From Streptomyces endocoffeicus (lineage in GTDB: Bacteria > Actinomycetota > Actinomycetes > Streptomycetales > Streptomycetaceae), in the NCBI RefSeq assembly GCF_016741935.1, contig NZ_JAERRG010000011.1, positions 186,001 through 250,000 on the forward strand: a stretch of 64,000 nucleotides of DNA. Reading direction: 5' to 3'. A model generated the notes under the pieces. It had not been told where the DNA came from. It saw only the letters and a program-made list of their open reading frames with translations, and did no database searches. Every line of letters begins with the position of its first letter. Within the stretch, counting starts at the first letter, position 1. Position numbers and translations under genes: made by a program. This document shows, one piece after another, positions 33,164 to 42,203 of the stretch.

Positions 33164-34501
33164 GTGAGTGAGTCGCTTTCGGGCGCGACGACGACCGGGA
33201 CGGTCAAGGGCGAGGACGAGGTGGTCGACCTCTGCCGTGACCTGATCCGGATCGACACCAGTAACTATGGCGACCACTCCGGCCCCGGTGAGCGCGCGGC
33301 CGCCGAGTACGTAGCCGAGAAGCTGGCCGAGGTGGGGCTCGAGCCCAAGATCTTCGAGTCGCACAAGGGCAGGGCGTCGACCGTGGCGCGGATCGAGGGG
33401 GAGGACCCGTCCCGTCCCGCGCTACTCATCCACGGCCACACCGACGTCGTACCGGCCAATGCCGAGGACTGGACCCAGCACCCCTTCTCCGGCGAGGTCG
33501 TGGACGACTGCGTCTGGGGCCGGGGCGCGGTGGACATGAAGGACATGGACGCGATGACGCTCGCGGTCGTCCGGGACCGGCTGCGCAGCGGCCGCAAGCC
33601 CCCGCGCGACATCGTGCTGGCCTTCCTCGCCGATGAGGAGGCGGGCGGGGTCTACGGTGCCAAGCACCTGGTCAACAACCACCCCGAGCTCTTCGAGGGC
33701 GTGACGGAGGCGATCGGCGAGGTCGGTGGCTTCTCCTTCACCGTCAACGAGCAGCTGCGGCTCTATCTGATCGAGACCGCGCAGAAGGGCATGCACTGGA
33801 TGCGGCTCACGGTGGACGGCACCGCGGGTCACGGCTCGATGACCAACAACGACAACGCCATCACCGAACTGTCCGAGGCGGTCGGGCGGCTCGGGCGGCA
33901 CAAGTTCCCGGTGCGGGTCACCAAGACCGTACGGTCCTTCCTGGACGAGCTGTCCGACGCGCTCGGCACCCCGCTCGACCCGGAGAACATGGACGAGACG
34001 CTCGCCAAGCTGGGCGGCATCGCGAAGATCATCGGGGCCACGCTCCAGAACACCGCCTCCCCGACCATGCTCAGCGCCGGCTACAAGGTGAACGTCATTC
34101 CGGGGCAGGCCACGGCGCATGTGGACGGGCGCTTCCTGCCGGGGTTCGAGGAGGAGTTCCTGGTCGACCTCGACCGCATCCTCGGCCCGCGGGTCAAGCG
34201 GGAGGACGTGCACGCGGACAAGGCGCTGGAGACCACCTTCGACGGGGCGCTGGTGGAGGCCATGCAGTCGGCGCTGAAGGCCGAGGACCCGATCGCCCGC
34301 GCCGTGCCGTACTGCCTCTCGGGCGGTACGGACGCGAAGTCCTTCGACGACCTCGGCATCCGCTGCTTCGGCTTCGCGCCGCTGCGGCTGCCCCCGGAGC
34401 TGGACTTCGCCGGGATGTTCCACGGGGTCGACGAGCGGGTGCCGGTGGACGGGCTGAAGTTCGGTGTGCGGGTGCTGGACCGGTTCCTGGACGCCTGCTG
34501 A
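33164..34501 (+). CDS. M20/M25/M40 family metallohydrolase
   Basis: The protein of 445 residues belongs to the ArgE/DapE/CPG2 group of dizinc deacylases and peptidases. It has LLIHGHTDVVPA (His and Asp metal ligands), GRGAVDMKDMDA (bridging Asp), LADEEAGG (catalytic Glu and ligand Glu) and MFHGVDERVPVDG (last His). The dimerisation domain (GTAGHGSMTNNDNA) is in the middle. GTG with GAGGAG at the right spacing was chosen. The substrate cannot be named from sequence. Confidence 0.92.
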   Translation: MSESLSGATTTGTVKGEDEVVDLCRDLIRIDTSNYGDHSGPGERAAAEYVAEKLAEVGLEPKIFESHKGRASTVARIEGEDPSRPALLIHGHTDVVPANAEDWTQHPFSGEVVDDCVWGRGAVDMKDMDAMTLAVVRDRLRSGRKPPRDIVLAFLADEEAGGVYGAKHLVNNHPELFEGVTEAIGEVGGFSFTVNEQLRLYLIETAQKGMHWMRLTVDGTAGHGSMTNNDNAITELSEAVGRLGRHKFPVRVTKTVRSFLDELSDALGTPLDPENMDETLAKLGGIAKIIGATLQNTASPTMLSAGYKVNVIPGQATAHVDGRFLPGFEEEFLVDLDRILGPRVKREDVHADKALETTFDGALVEAMQSALKAEDPIARAVPYCLSGGTDAKSFDDLGIRCFGFAPLRLPPELDFAGMFHGVDERVPVDGLKFGVRVLDRFLDAC

Positions 34502-34898
34502 GTCTGCTTGCTGAGTCTGTTGAGGGGCCGCTGGGGCTGGAGCTGCTGGGCCTGCTGGGCTCGCCGAGGGGCTTACCCGATCGGCCTAATCGATCACACA
34601 TACCGAAGGGACCAAAAAGGGTGAATGGTGTCGTAGCTTGATAGCTTGATTGCTCCTTCCTCGTTACATGGTGTGTGCGGCCCGTAACCGGGCCGCGATG
34701 CCGACGAGGGGGGTGGTGCTGTGCCCCGCCTTCGGCGACTACCGCATCGATCACGTGACATCGGGTCACGGTCCACCGGGGTGTGATCCCGGGCGGTTTC
34801 GGAGTGTGCGCGCTCCGGGGCCGCTCGGGGATGGGGGTGCGGGCGAGATCGCCCGCGCGCGCTCCGTCCGGGACGGAAGGCTAGGGGAGCAGACAGTT
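34502..34898. other. Gap with hairpin and chaplin promoter region
   Basis: A hairpin at 34677-34696 (arms GCGGCCCG/CGGGCCGC, loop TAAC) probably ends the M20 transcript. A direct repeat AGCTTGATAGCTTGAT lies near 34640. The right part should carry the developmental promoter of the chaplin; GGGGAG before the chaplin ATG is its ribosome-binding site. No gene was found. Confidence 0.45.
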
Positions 34899-35786
34899 AT
34901 GCGACAGGTTGCGAAAAAGGGCCTGATCACCGTAGCCGCGGCCAGCGGCGTTCTCGCCGTGACGGGCGGCTATGCCCACGCGGCGGGGTCGGGCGCCGAC
35001 GGTGGCGCCGCGTACTCGCCGGGCGTCGTCTCGGGCAACAACATCCAGGTGCCGGTGCATGTGCCGGTGAACCTGTGCGGGAACACGGTGAGCGTCGTCG
35101 GTGTCTTCAACGGCGCCGGAGGGGGAGAGTGCGGCGACCGGTCCGGCGGTGGCTCGGGCGGCTCGTCCGGCGGCGGCTCGCAGTCCGGCGGCTCGCAGGC
35201 GCAGGGCAGCAGCAGCGACTCGTCGGGCATCGGCTCCGGCAACAACATCCAGGCCCCGATCGGCGTCCCGGTCAATGTGTGCGGGAACAACATCAGCGCG
35301 GTCGGGTACGGGAACAGCAGCGACGGCGGCGACTGCGGGGAGACGGTGCCGGCGGTGCCGGAGAACCCGGGGGAGCCGGAGGAGCCTGGGAACCCGGGCA
35401 ACCCCGGCAATCCGGGGAACCCCGGTAACCCTGGGAACCCCGGTAACCCGGGCAACCCCGGAAACCCTGGCAACCCCGGAAACCCTGGCAACCCTGGGAA
35501 CCCCGGAAACCCGGGTCAGCCTGGGAATCCGGGCAACCCCGGCAACCCGAGCAACCCGGGGGGCTCGAACCCCGGTGGTGGCTCGGAGCAGCCCGGGCAC
35601 TCCTCGCAGGGCCACCAGGCCGAGCACACGGGAGCCCACGGCCTCGACCCGTCCGCGAACCTCGGCAGCAAGGAGCAGCTCGCGCACACCGGTGCCGGTC
35701 CTGTCGGGCTGGCCATTCCGGCCGCCGCGGGCATGCTGCTGGCGGGCACGGTGCTCTACCGCCGGGCCCGCGCCGCACAGCGCTGA
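34899..35786 (+). CDS. Long chaplin with two chaplin domains, GNP repeats and a sortase signal
   Basis: Chaplins are secreted amyloid-forming proteins that coat aerial hyphae. The 295-residue protein has a signal peptide (to AHA, residue ~28) and two chaplin domains (SGNNIQVPVHVPVNLCGNTV and SGNNIQAPIGVPVNVCGNNI, each with paired Cys). A collagen-like stretch of 14 GNP triplets, one GQP, three GNP and one SNP follows. The sortase E-type signal LAHTG (near 261) is followed by a helix (LAIPAAAGMLLAGTVLY) and RRARAAQR. It is a wall-anchored long chaplin of the ChpA-C type, with the GNP repeat as an unusually regular spacer. The typical neighbouring short chaplin is absent. Confidence 0.92.
   Translation: MRQVAKKGLITVAAASGVLAVTGGYAHAAGSGADGGAAYSPGVVSGNNIQVPVHVPVNLCGNTVSVVGVFNGAGGGECGDRSGGGSGGSSGGGSQSGGSQAQGSSSDSSGIGSGNNIQAPIGVPVNVCGNNISAVGYGNSSDGGDCGETVPAVPENPGEPEEPGNPGNPGNPGNPGNPGNPGNPGNPGNPGNPGNPGNPGNPGNPGQPGNPGNPGNPSNPGGSNPGGGSEQPGHSSQGHQAEHTGAHGLDPSANLGSKEQLAHTGAGPVGLAIPAAAGMLLAGTVLYRRARAAQR
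35388..35549 (+). repeat. 9-bp tandem repeat coding GNP triplets
   Basis: Eighteen in-frame 9-base units of the type GGN-AAY-CCN code for the Gly-Asn-Pro spacer of the chaplin. Third positions vary freely, which shows selection for the peptide rather than recent DNA duplication, although the copy number is likely to vary between strains. Confidence 0.9.
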
Positions 35787-35966
35787 TCAAACCTCGCGCT
35801 GATGGGTGCTGACAGGTGCCCGGTGGTGGCTCCATCGCATCACCCACCGTGCACCGCACCTCGCGCGCCGCACATCACACACCGGATCCCATACGCCGGG
35901 TGATGGTGGCATCACTCCGGGCGGGTCCCGCGGTCGGCGGGGCCCGCTCGGTCATGTCCCGGCCCG

Positions 35967-36155
35967 CTACCAGGTCGCCCGAAGCTGGCGGATGATCCGG
36001 CGCCGCAATCGCACCCTGCGGCTGCCGTCGGGGTTGAGTCTCAAGCGATCCAACTCCCAGTGTCCGTACTCAGCATGGTCGGTGAGCAGGCGGGTAGTGG
36101 CCTTGCGGGAAACGCCGCGCGGCACATACACATCACAGAATTCGTATTCCGGCAT
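35967..36155 (-). CDS. DUF5703 family protein
   Basis: The 62-residue basic protein starts MPEYEFCDVYVPRGVSRKAT and continues RLLTDHAEYGHWELDRLRLN with an Arg-rich end (RRVRLRRRIIRQLRATW). This is the conserved actinobacterial DUF5703 small protein, found next to M20 peptidase and chaplin genes. Function unknown; its charge would suit nucleic-acid or ribosome contact. It is divergent from the acidic protein, with starts under 50 bp apart. Confidence 0.88.
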   Translation of the reverse strand: MPEYEFCDVYVPRGVSRKATTRLLTDHAEYGHWELDRLRLNPDGSRRVRLRRRIIRQLRATW

Positions 36156-36202
36156 CGCATCTATTGTGCGGGAACTGCCCTGCTACGGATAGCGTCTGCA
36201 CT

Positions 36203-36895
36203 ATGTCTGATGCTGCGCAGCCATCCGCTGCCGAGGTACGTGCCGCCGCCGAAGCGGTGAAAGCCGCACTGGATCGTCACCTCGACGCTGTCGAACGTCG
36301 GTCGGGGGAAGGCGATCCGGCCGTCTACGCCGCGTTCAACGAACTGGCCGCGGCAGCCGAGGTCTACGACGAGCTGCTCTATGACGCCTACGACGAGGTG
36401 ACGCCCTTCGAGATCCCTGGTGACGACCGCCTCCCCGCCTACACCGGGCCGGAGGAGCCGAGCGCGCTGAGCGTGCTGATCCGCAGGGACTATGTCGTCG
36501 CCGAACCGCAGCGACTGCTCTCGCAGGCGCAGCGGATCGCCGACCTGGATCCGGACATCGACACGGGGAACGACAAGCAGGGCGGCGGGGCGGCCGCCGG
36601 GGAGAGCGTGCACACCGCGCTGGGGGTGGTCTTCGGCGAGTTCGAGCCGGACGAGATCGCCTCTCGGCACAAGGAGTTCGGCCTGGAGGAAGGCGACTCC
36701 ACGCTCTGGGTGGTGGCGGCCGAGGAGTCCCCGGAGCCGGGGGAGTGGCTGTCCGCCCCCTTCGACCAGGCGGATCCGCACATGGTCGTGTGCCGCTTCG
36801 ACATGAGCTCGGTCTTCGACGAGGAGCTCGAGGACGACGAGGAGCTCGAGGACGAGGACGAGGACGACCTGGAGGTCCTGGAACCGGGCAGCTGA
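36203..36895 (+). CDS. Conserved acidic actinobacterial protein
   Basis: The 230-residue soluble protein has a helical N-terminal part (AAEVRAAAEAVKAALDRHLD, AVYAAFNELAAAAEVYDELL), a central conserved region (PSALSVLIRRDYVVAEPQRL, HTALGVVFGEFEPDEIASRH) and a very acidic tail (EELEDDEELEDEDEDDLEVL). No enzymatic motif is visible. From memory it is a conserved Streptomyces hypothetical in this neighbourhood. It has no strong ribosome-binding site and may be translated from a near-leaderless transcript. Confidence 0.78.
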   Translation: MSDAAQPSAAEVRAAAEAVKAALDRHLDAVERRSGEGDPAVYAAFNELAAAAEVYDELLYDAYDEVTPFEIPGDDRLPAYTGPEEPSALSVLIRRDYVVAEPQRLLSQAQRIADLDPDIDTGNDKQGGGAAAGESVHTALGVVFGEFEPDEIASRHKEFGLEEGDSTLWVVAAEESPEPGEWLSAPFDQADPHMVVCRFDMSSVFDEELEDDEELEDEDEDDLEVLEPGS

Positions 36896-37006
36896 GGTCT
36901 GGGGTTCGGGGCCGCTCGGCCCGGGGCCGTCTGCCCTCGGATCGCTCGGTTCCGCGCGGCTCGGGCCCGGCGGTGGCTCCGGGCCGCTCGGGACCGGGTC
37001 ACCCGG

Positions 37007-37056
37007 CTCCGTACCCCGGCTCCGTACCCCGGCCCCATACCCCGGCCCCGGATCGC
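37007..37056. repeat. Tandem 13-bp CCGGCTCCGTACC repeat
   Basis: Four head-to-tail 13-base units (two CCGGCTCCGTACC, one CCGGCCCCATACC, one diverged) lie in the convergent gap between the acidic protein and the RecD2-like gene. No function is evident. Confidence 0.7.
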
Positions 37057-37136
37057 TTGGTCGTGAGGCCTGGCGGTCCGGGGCCGGGGGCGTGCCGGAG
37101 GCTCGTCGCGGGGCGGGGCCCGGCGCGGGCCGTCGG

Positions 37137-39785
37137 TCAGCCAGTGGGCGCGGGCGGGACCTGGGCCTGGAGGAGGGCGCGCAGGCGGGTGGTGCGGTCC
37201 TTGAAGGGGGTTTCCGCCACCGCTCGCGGCAGCGCCGCATCCGCGCCATGGACCACCGACAGATGGCGCTCACCGCGGCCGAAGGCCGTGTAGACCCAGG
37301 CCCGGGTCAGCCCCGCCGTGGCGTCGCCCGGCAGCACCACCACGGCCGCGGACCAGCGCGCTCCCGCCGCCTGGTGCGCGGTGAGGGCCCAGCCGTGCCG
37401 CACCAGCTCGCCGACCTCCTCGCGCGCCACCACGACCGGCGTGCCCGCGCAGTCCAGCCGCAGCCCCTCGGCGTCCGCCGAGACCACGGTGCCCGGCACC
37501 GTACGGCCCGGGGCCGGGGTGTACGCCACGCGGTCGCCGGGGTCGAAGCCGCCGAACCGGCCGGGGCCGGGGTTGAGGCGGTCCTTCAGGGCCGTGTTGA
37601 GCGCGCGGGTGCCGGCCGCGCCGCCGTGGCCCGGGGTGATCACCTGGGTCTGCTCCGGCGGGATGCCGATCGCACGGGGCACCGAGTCGGCGACGAGCTG
37701 CACGGTGCGGTGCACCGCCTCGCCCGCGTCCCGCACCGGCACGATCACGACCTCCTTGTCGGGCGCCTCCACCTGGTTCAGCTCGCCGATCCCGATCCCC
37801 GAGATCAGCTCGCCGATGGGGCCCGGGTCGGGGGTGCGGGAGACGACCTGCGGGCAGCGGCGGGCCGCCACCAGATCCGCGAAGACCCGGCCGGGACCGG
37901 CCGACCACAGCACCCCGGGGTCCCCGCTGAGCACCAGACGGGCGCCGTCCGGCAGCGACTCGACCAGCATCGCGGCCGTTTCCACATCGAGCTGCGGGGC
38001 GTCCAGCACGGCGAGCAGATCGAGTGCCAGCGCGCCCTCCTCGTCGCGTCCGGGACCTTCGGCGTCGGCCAGCAACCCGGCGACCGTCACGGCGGGGGAG
38101 ACGGACTCCGGGGCCTCGTCCGCGCCCGCGTCCGGGGTCTCGCTCAGTGTGGCGGCCAGCCGCCGCCTGCCGTCCTCGGTGTGCGCGGCCGCGTAGGCCC
38201 GCAGGCCCATCGCACGGGCGGCGGCGACCAGCGCCGCCGGTTCGGCGCGCGCAGCCTCGCCACCGCTGTGGGCGACCAGGCCGTGGGCCGCGACGGTACG
38301 GATGAGCTCCGCGGCGGAGGCGGACGGCGCGGCCGCGGCCGCGCTCTCCCACGCGGCATCGCCTGCCGTGGCCTCGTCGTCCTGTGCGGGGGCGAAGGTT
38401 GAGGGGGCGAAGGTGCTCGCCAGCCGGGCGAGACCGTCGGCCAGGCTCTCCTCCGCCAGGGCATAGCGATCCAGCCCCAGCAGCACCCGCACCGGCTGCT
38501 CGGCGTCCTCTTCCTCGGCCGCCTGGCGACGGGCCCCCGCCGGGGCGTCGAGCGCGTCCTGGAAGACCAGCACCGCGGCCTCCGCGATCGCGGTGCGCAG
38601 CGCCTCGTCCGGGTCGGGCACGGACGCCTTGGCGAGCGCGTCGCGCAGCACGGACGACTCCAGCGCGGTGTGTCCTTCGAGGGCGGCGCGCTCCAGCAGC
38701 CAGCCGGTGAGCGCCAGCCCACGGCGCTCGTCGCCGGGTTCGCAGGCCGGGCCGAGGAGGGAGCGGGCGAATCCGTCCGCCTGGTCGGGGCGTACGCCGG
38801 GCACGGCCAGCAGCTGCCAGGGGTCCTCGCGCAGCGCCTCGGCGGCATGCTCCCCGAGCGTTTCGGCGACCTTCCCGGCCAGGGTCTCGGGGGCCCCGCC
38901 CGCCGCGAGCACCTCCCGGACGTCGCCACTGCCGGGGACCTCGCCCCCCGGCCCATGCGCCGGACGGGCCGACGGCGGACGTACGGGAGCGGGCGCGGAG
39001 GCGGGGGCCGCCGCACGGGCCCGTTCACGGGGGGCCGCGGGGGCGGCGGGGGCGGCTGGCGCCGCCGGACGCGCGGCCGGGGCGGCGTTGAAGAACGACG
39101 CCGCCGACCGCTCACCGCTCTCCACCGCCCGTACGGCGGCAGCCAATGCCTCAGCCGCCGCCGACCGCCGTCCCTTGCCGACCTGGTCACCGTGAGAGCT
39201 CGCTCCGGCGGTGGCTTCCGCGTCGCCGGGTTCGTCGGCCCCGGAGCCGCCCTGGCCCGCCCCAGGGCCGGATGCGCCGCGCCCGGCGAGGGCCTGCTCG
39301 CGGTCGGCGCTCCCGGCACGGGGACTGGCCTCGGCACCGCTGGGCTCACCCTGCCCGGCGGGTACGGAACCACCGGTTCCCGCGCCCGGGGCCGCCCCCG
39401 GGCCGCCGGATGTGCCGCGTCCGGCGGGCGGCGGGGCCTGCGCACCCGTTGCGGGGCCGTCGGCCTCGCCGCCCGCCGCTGGGCCGCCGCGCGGGCTCCC
39501 GTCGGCGGCAGGAGCTTCGGCGTCGTCGGCCCCATCCTCTTCGGCGGGCCCGGCGGCCGCCACGACACCCGCGACGTTCTGCTCCGCCCCCGCGGAGGCG
39601 CCCGCGGTGCCGGGCTCGCTGTGGTCGCCCAGGGGGTGGTTCGGGTCCGTCCCGGGGGCGGCGGGGTCCCCGGGGCCGCCCGGACCCAGGGCGCCGGTGT
39701 CCGCCGACTCCGCCGGCCCCGTGGGGTTCGGGTCGGCCTCCTCGGGCGCGGGTGCGGCGTCGCCGGCGAGGCGGTCGGTACTCAC
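37137..39785 (-). CDS. RecD2-like helicase-fold protein with decayed ATPase motifs
   Basis: The 882-residue protein begins with about 270 residues of Pro/Ala/Gly/Glu low complexity. A helix-hairpin-helix region follows (DPWQLLAVPGVRPDQADGFA), then a helicase-like core. The segment SLPDGARLVLSGDPGVLWSA with GPGRVFADL matches motif III of RecD/RecD2 (GDpdQLpsVgpG). However, the Walker A GxxGTGKT is replaced by VAAHGLVAHSGGEAARAEPA, and Walker B DE is LDAPQLD. The C-terminus has the UvrD-like end (WALTAHQAAGARWSAAVVVL, WVYTAFGRGERHLSVVHG) with TxHxxQG also altered. It is probably an inactive, DNA-binding paralogue. Its GTG overlaps the aldo/keto reductase stop. Confidence 0.8.
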   Translation of the reverse strand: MSTDRLAGDAAPAPEEADPNPTGPAESADTGALGPGGPGDPAAPGTDPNHPLGDHSEPGTAGASAGAEQNVAGVVAAAGPAEEDGADDAEAPAADGSPRGGPAAGGEADGPATGAQAPPPAGRGTSGGPGAAPGAGTGGSVPAGQGEPSGAEASPRAGSADREQALAGRGASGPGAGQGGSGADEPGDAEATAGASSHGDQVGKGRRSAAAEALAAAVRAVESGERSAASFFNAAPAARPAAPAAPAAPAAPRERARAAAPASAPAPVRPPSARPAHGPGGEVPGSGDVREVLAAGGAPETLAGKVAETLGEHAAEALREDPWQLLAVPGVRPDQADGFARSLLGPACEPGDERRGLALTGWLLERAALEGHTALESSVLRDALAKASVPDPDEALRTAIAEAAVLVFQDALDAPAGARRQAAEEEDAEQPVRVLLGLDRYALAEESLADGLARLASTFAPSTFAPAQDDEATAGDAAWESAAAAAPSASAAELIRTVAAHGLVAHSGGEAARAEPAALVAAARAMGLRAYAAAHTEDGRRRLAATLSETPDAGADEAPESVSPAVTVAGLLADAEGPGRDEEGALALDLLAVLDAPQLDVETAAMLVESLPDGARLVLSGDPGVLWSAGPGRVFADLVAARRCPQVVSRTPDPGPIGELISGIGIGELNQVEAPDKEVVIVPVRDAGEAVHRTVQLVADSVPRAIGIPPEQTQVITPGHGGAAGTRALNTALKDRLNPGPGRFGGFDPGDRVAYTPAPGRTVPGTVVSADAEGLRLDCAGTPVVVAREEVGELVRHGWALTAHQAAGARWSAAVVVLPGDATAGLTRAWVYTAFGRGERHLSVVHGADAALPRAVAETPFKDRTTRLRALLQAQVPPAPTG

Positions 39786-40768
39786 AGCGTGCTCCAGTCC
39801 TGATCGGGATAGCGGTGCACGGGCGCCGACACATCGTCGAGCGCCTGGCAGATCTCGTCCGGAAGACTAAGGGTCTCCGCCGACAACGCCGCCCTCAGCT
39901 GCTGGGCGTTGCGCGCGCCGACGATCGGGGCGGTGACGCCCGGGCGGTCGCGGACCCAGGCCAGGGCCACATTGAGCGCGGTGGTCGCCAGGCCGTCGGC
40001 GGCTATGGCGACCGCCTCGACGATCCCGCTCGCCTCCTCGTCCAGATACGGCTCGACGAACGCCGCGAGCTCGGAGGCGCCGCGCGAGTCGGCGGGCGTC
40101 GTATGGCGGTACTTGCCGGTGAGCACACCGCGGCCGAGCGGCGAGGACGGCAGCAGCCCGACGCCCAGGTCGAGCGCGGCGGGCAGCACCTCGCGCTCCA
40201 CACCGCGCTGGAGCAGCGAATACTCCATCTGCGTACTGGCCAGCCGGGTGTGCGCGCCCGAGGAGGCCAGCTGCCAGGTGGCGGCCTTCGCGAGCTGCCA
40301 GCCGCTGAAGTTGGACACCCCCACATAGCGGGCCCGCCCGCTGCTCACCGCGATGTCGAGCGCCTGGAGGGTCTCCTCGAGCGGGGTGAACGGGTCGAAG
40401 GCGTGCACCTGCCACAGGTCGACATAGTCCGTGCCCAGCCGCTCCAGGGAGGCGTCCAGCGCGGCCAGCAGATGGCCGCGCGAGGTGTCGAAGCGGCGGT
40501 CGGGGTCGGGCACACTGCCCGCCTTGGTCGCGATCTGGAGATCGCGCCGGGGCAGCAGCCCCTCCAGCAGCCGCCCCAGGAGGTACTCGGCGCCGCCGTC
40601 CGCGTACACATCCGCGGTGTCGACGAGCGTCCCGCCCGCCTCCCAGAACGCCTTGAGCTGATCCGCGGCGTCGTGTTCGTCAGTGTCCCGCCCCCAAGTG
40701 AGCGTGCCGAGCCCGAGCCGGGAGACGCGCAGGCCCGTGCGGCCGAGGTGCCTTAGCTCCATGAACAT
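39782..40768 (-). CDS. Aldo/keto reductase
   Basis: The protein of 328 residues is a complete AKR barrel: LGTLTWGRDTDEHDAADQLK, DTADVYADGGAEYLLGRLL (Asp and Tyr of the tetrad), IATKAG (Lys), DLWQVHAFDPFTP (His) and the NADP-binding end APIVGARNAQQLRAALSA. It reduces an unidentified carbonyl substrate. It is co-translated with the RecD2-like gene through a GTGA overlap. The ATG two codons downstream (MELRHLGRTGL) is an equally possible start; no clear ribosome-binding site is present. Confidence 0.9.
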   Translation of the reverse strand: MFMELRHLGRTGLRVSRLGLGTLTWGRDTDEHDAADQLKAFWEAGGTLVDTADVYADGGAEYLLGRLLEGLLPRRDLQIATKAGSVPDPDRRFDTSRGHLLAALDASLERLGTDYVDLWQVHAFDPFTPLEETLQALDIAVSSGRARYVGVSNFSGWQLAKAATWQLASSGAHTRLASTQMEYSLLQRGVEREVLPAALDLGVGLLPSSPLGRGVLTGKYRHTTPADSRGASELAAFVEPYLDEEASGIVEAVAIAADGLATTALNVALAWVRDRPGVTAPIVGARNAQQLRAALSAETLSLPDEICQALDDVSAPVHRYPDQDWSTL

Positions 40769-40889
40769 CGAGATTACTGGCCGCAAAGCGCCACGTGGCA
40801 GCCTGTGGATAACCCACCCCTGACGTATCGGGGCCATGCGCGCTAGAGTCCCCGGAGCAGCGACGTTACTGATCAGTAAGGGGTGCGGT

Positions 40890-41939
40890 ATGAGGCTCGG
40901 CATCAACCTCGGCTACTGGGGCGCCGGAATGGACGCGGACAACCTCGCGGTCGCCCGCGAGGCAGACCGGCTCGGCTATTCCGTCTGCTGGGCGGCCGAG
41001 GCCTACGGTTCGGACGCCGCCACGGTGCTCGCGTTTGTCGCCGCGCAGACCGAGCGCATCGACGTCGGCTCCGCCATCTTCCAGATCCCGGCCCGCACCC
41101 CCGCCATGACGGCGATGACCGCCGCCACCCTGGACACCCTCTCCGGTGGCCGCTTCCGCCTCGGGCTCGGCGTCTCGGGGCCCCAGGTGTCCGAGGGCTG
41201 GTACGGGGTGCGGTTCGACAAGCCGCTCGCCCGCACCCGCGAGTACGTGGAGATCATCCGCAAGGCGATGTCGCGCGAGCGGCTGACCCACGAGGGCCAG
41301 AACTGGACCCTGCCGCTGCCCGACGGCCCCGGCAAGCCCCTCAAGCTCACCGTGCACCCGGTGCGCGAGTACATCCCGCTGTACATCGCTGCCATCGGCC
41401 CGAAGAACCTGGAGCAGACCGGCGAGATCGCCGACGGCGCCCTGGTCCTCTTCTACGATCCCGAGCACGCCGAGGAGACCACCCTCAGCTCGCTGCGCGC
41501 GGGCCGCGAGAAGGCGGGCAAGGACCTCGAGGGCTTCGACGTGGTGCCCACCGTCCCGATGGCCCTCGGCGACGACGTCCGCGCCCTCGCCGACCAGTTC
41601 CGCCCGTACACCGCGCTCTACGTGGGCGGTATGGGCAGCGCCAAGCAGAACTTCTACAACAAGCTGGCGCAGCGCATGGGGTACGAGAAGGAGGCCGCCG
41701 AGATCCAGGAGAAGTACCTCTCCGGGGACAAGGAGGGCGCCGCCGCGGCCGTCCCCCACGAGCTGATCGACTCCACCGCGCTGCTCGGCCCCGTCGAGCG
41801 CATGGCCGACCGCATGCAGGCGTACGCGGGGGCCGGGGTCACCACCCTGTCGCTCACGCCCGCGGGCTTCACGCTGGAGGAGCGGCTCGCCGGGCTGCGG
41901 GCGGGCGTCGAGGCCCTGGAGCGGGCCGGGCTCGCCTGA
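40890..41939 (+). CDS. LLM class F420-dependent oxidoreductase
   Basis: The 349-residue protein is a luciferase-like TIM barrel: MRLGINLGYWGAGMDADNLA, LGYSVCWAAEAYGSDAATVL, AIFQIPARTPAMTAMTAATL, SGGRFRLGLGVSGPQVSEGW. This set is typical of actinobacterial F420-dependent LLM enzymes. AAGGGG precedes the ATG. It is divergent from the aldo/keto reductase, and a long hairpin ends it. The substrate is unknown. Confidence 0.9.
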   Translation: MRLGINLGYWGAGMDADNLAVAREADRLGYSVCWAAEAYGSDAATVLAFVAAQTERIDVGSAIFQIPARTPAMTAMTAATLDTLSGGRFRLGLGVSGPQVSEGWYGVRFDKPLARTREYVEIIRKAMSRERLTHEGQNWTLPLPDGPGKPLKLTVHPVREYIPLYIAAIGPKNLEQTGEIADGALVLFYDPEHAEETTLSSLRAGREKAGKDLEGFDVVPTVPMALGDDVRALADQFRPYTALYVGGMGSAKQNFYNKLAQRMGYEKEAAEIQEKYLSGDKEGAAAAVPHELIDSTALLGPVERMADRMQAYAGAGVTTLSLTPAGFTLEERLAGLRAGVEALERAGLA

Positions 41940-41964
41940 GGGCCACGACACCGGGACAGTTCTG

Positions 41965-42005
41965 CGGCCGTGGTGGGGGCTCGGGGGTCTTCCCCGCCAC
42001 GGCCG
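41965..42005. terminator. Hairpin after the LLM oxidoreductase
   Basis: The arms CGGCCGTGG and CCACGGCCG extend inward through GGGG/CCCC across one mismatch. The hairpin lies 25 bp beyond the stop and upstream of the ferritin-like gene. Confidence 0.75.
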
Positions 42006-42203
42006 TCATCCAGCACAACGCCTCCGCCGCCCAGGGGTTACGGGGACGCGTCGTCCGGAGGGGTCCCCCGTTCGGCCGAGCCGGGTGCCCCAGCTGTTGC
42101 CGCCGCCCCCGCCGGGCCGTTGACTTTTTCTGCGCTCGTCGCGCGTGGATGCCGGCCCGGCAAGCGCTGGGCGGCGCACGGCAAGCGCACGGAGGTGGCG
42201 GCG

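Noticed and set aside
35388..35549. CRISPR-like array
   Set aside because: The 9-bp units are in-frame Gly-Asn-Pro codons of the chaplin, with no spacers.
37092..38402. Long plus-strand frame opposite the RecD2-like gene
   Set aside because: It is Arg/Gly/Ala-rich with no domain or ribosome-binding site and is the usual mirror frame of a high-GC gene.
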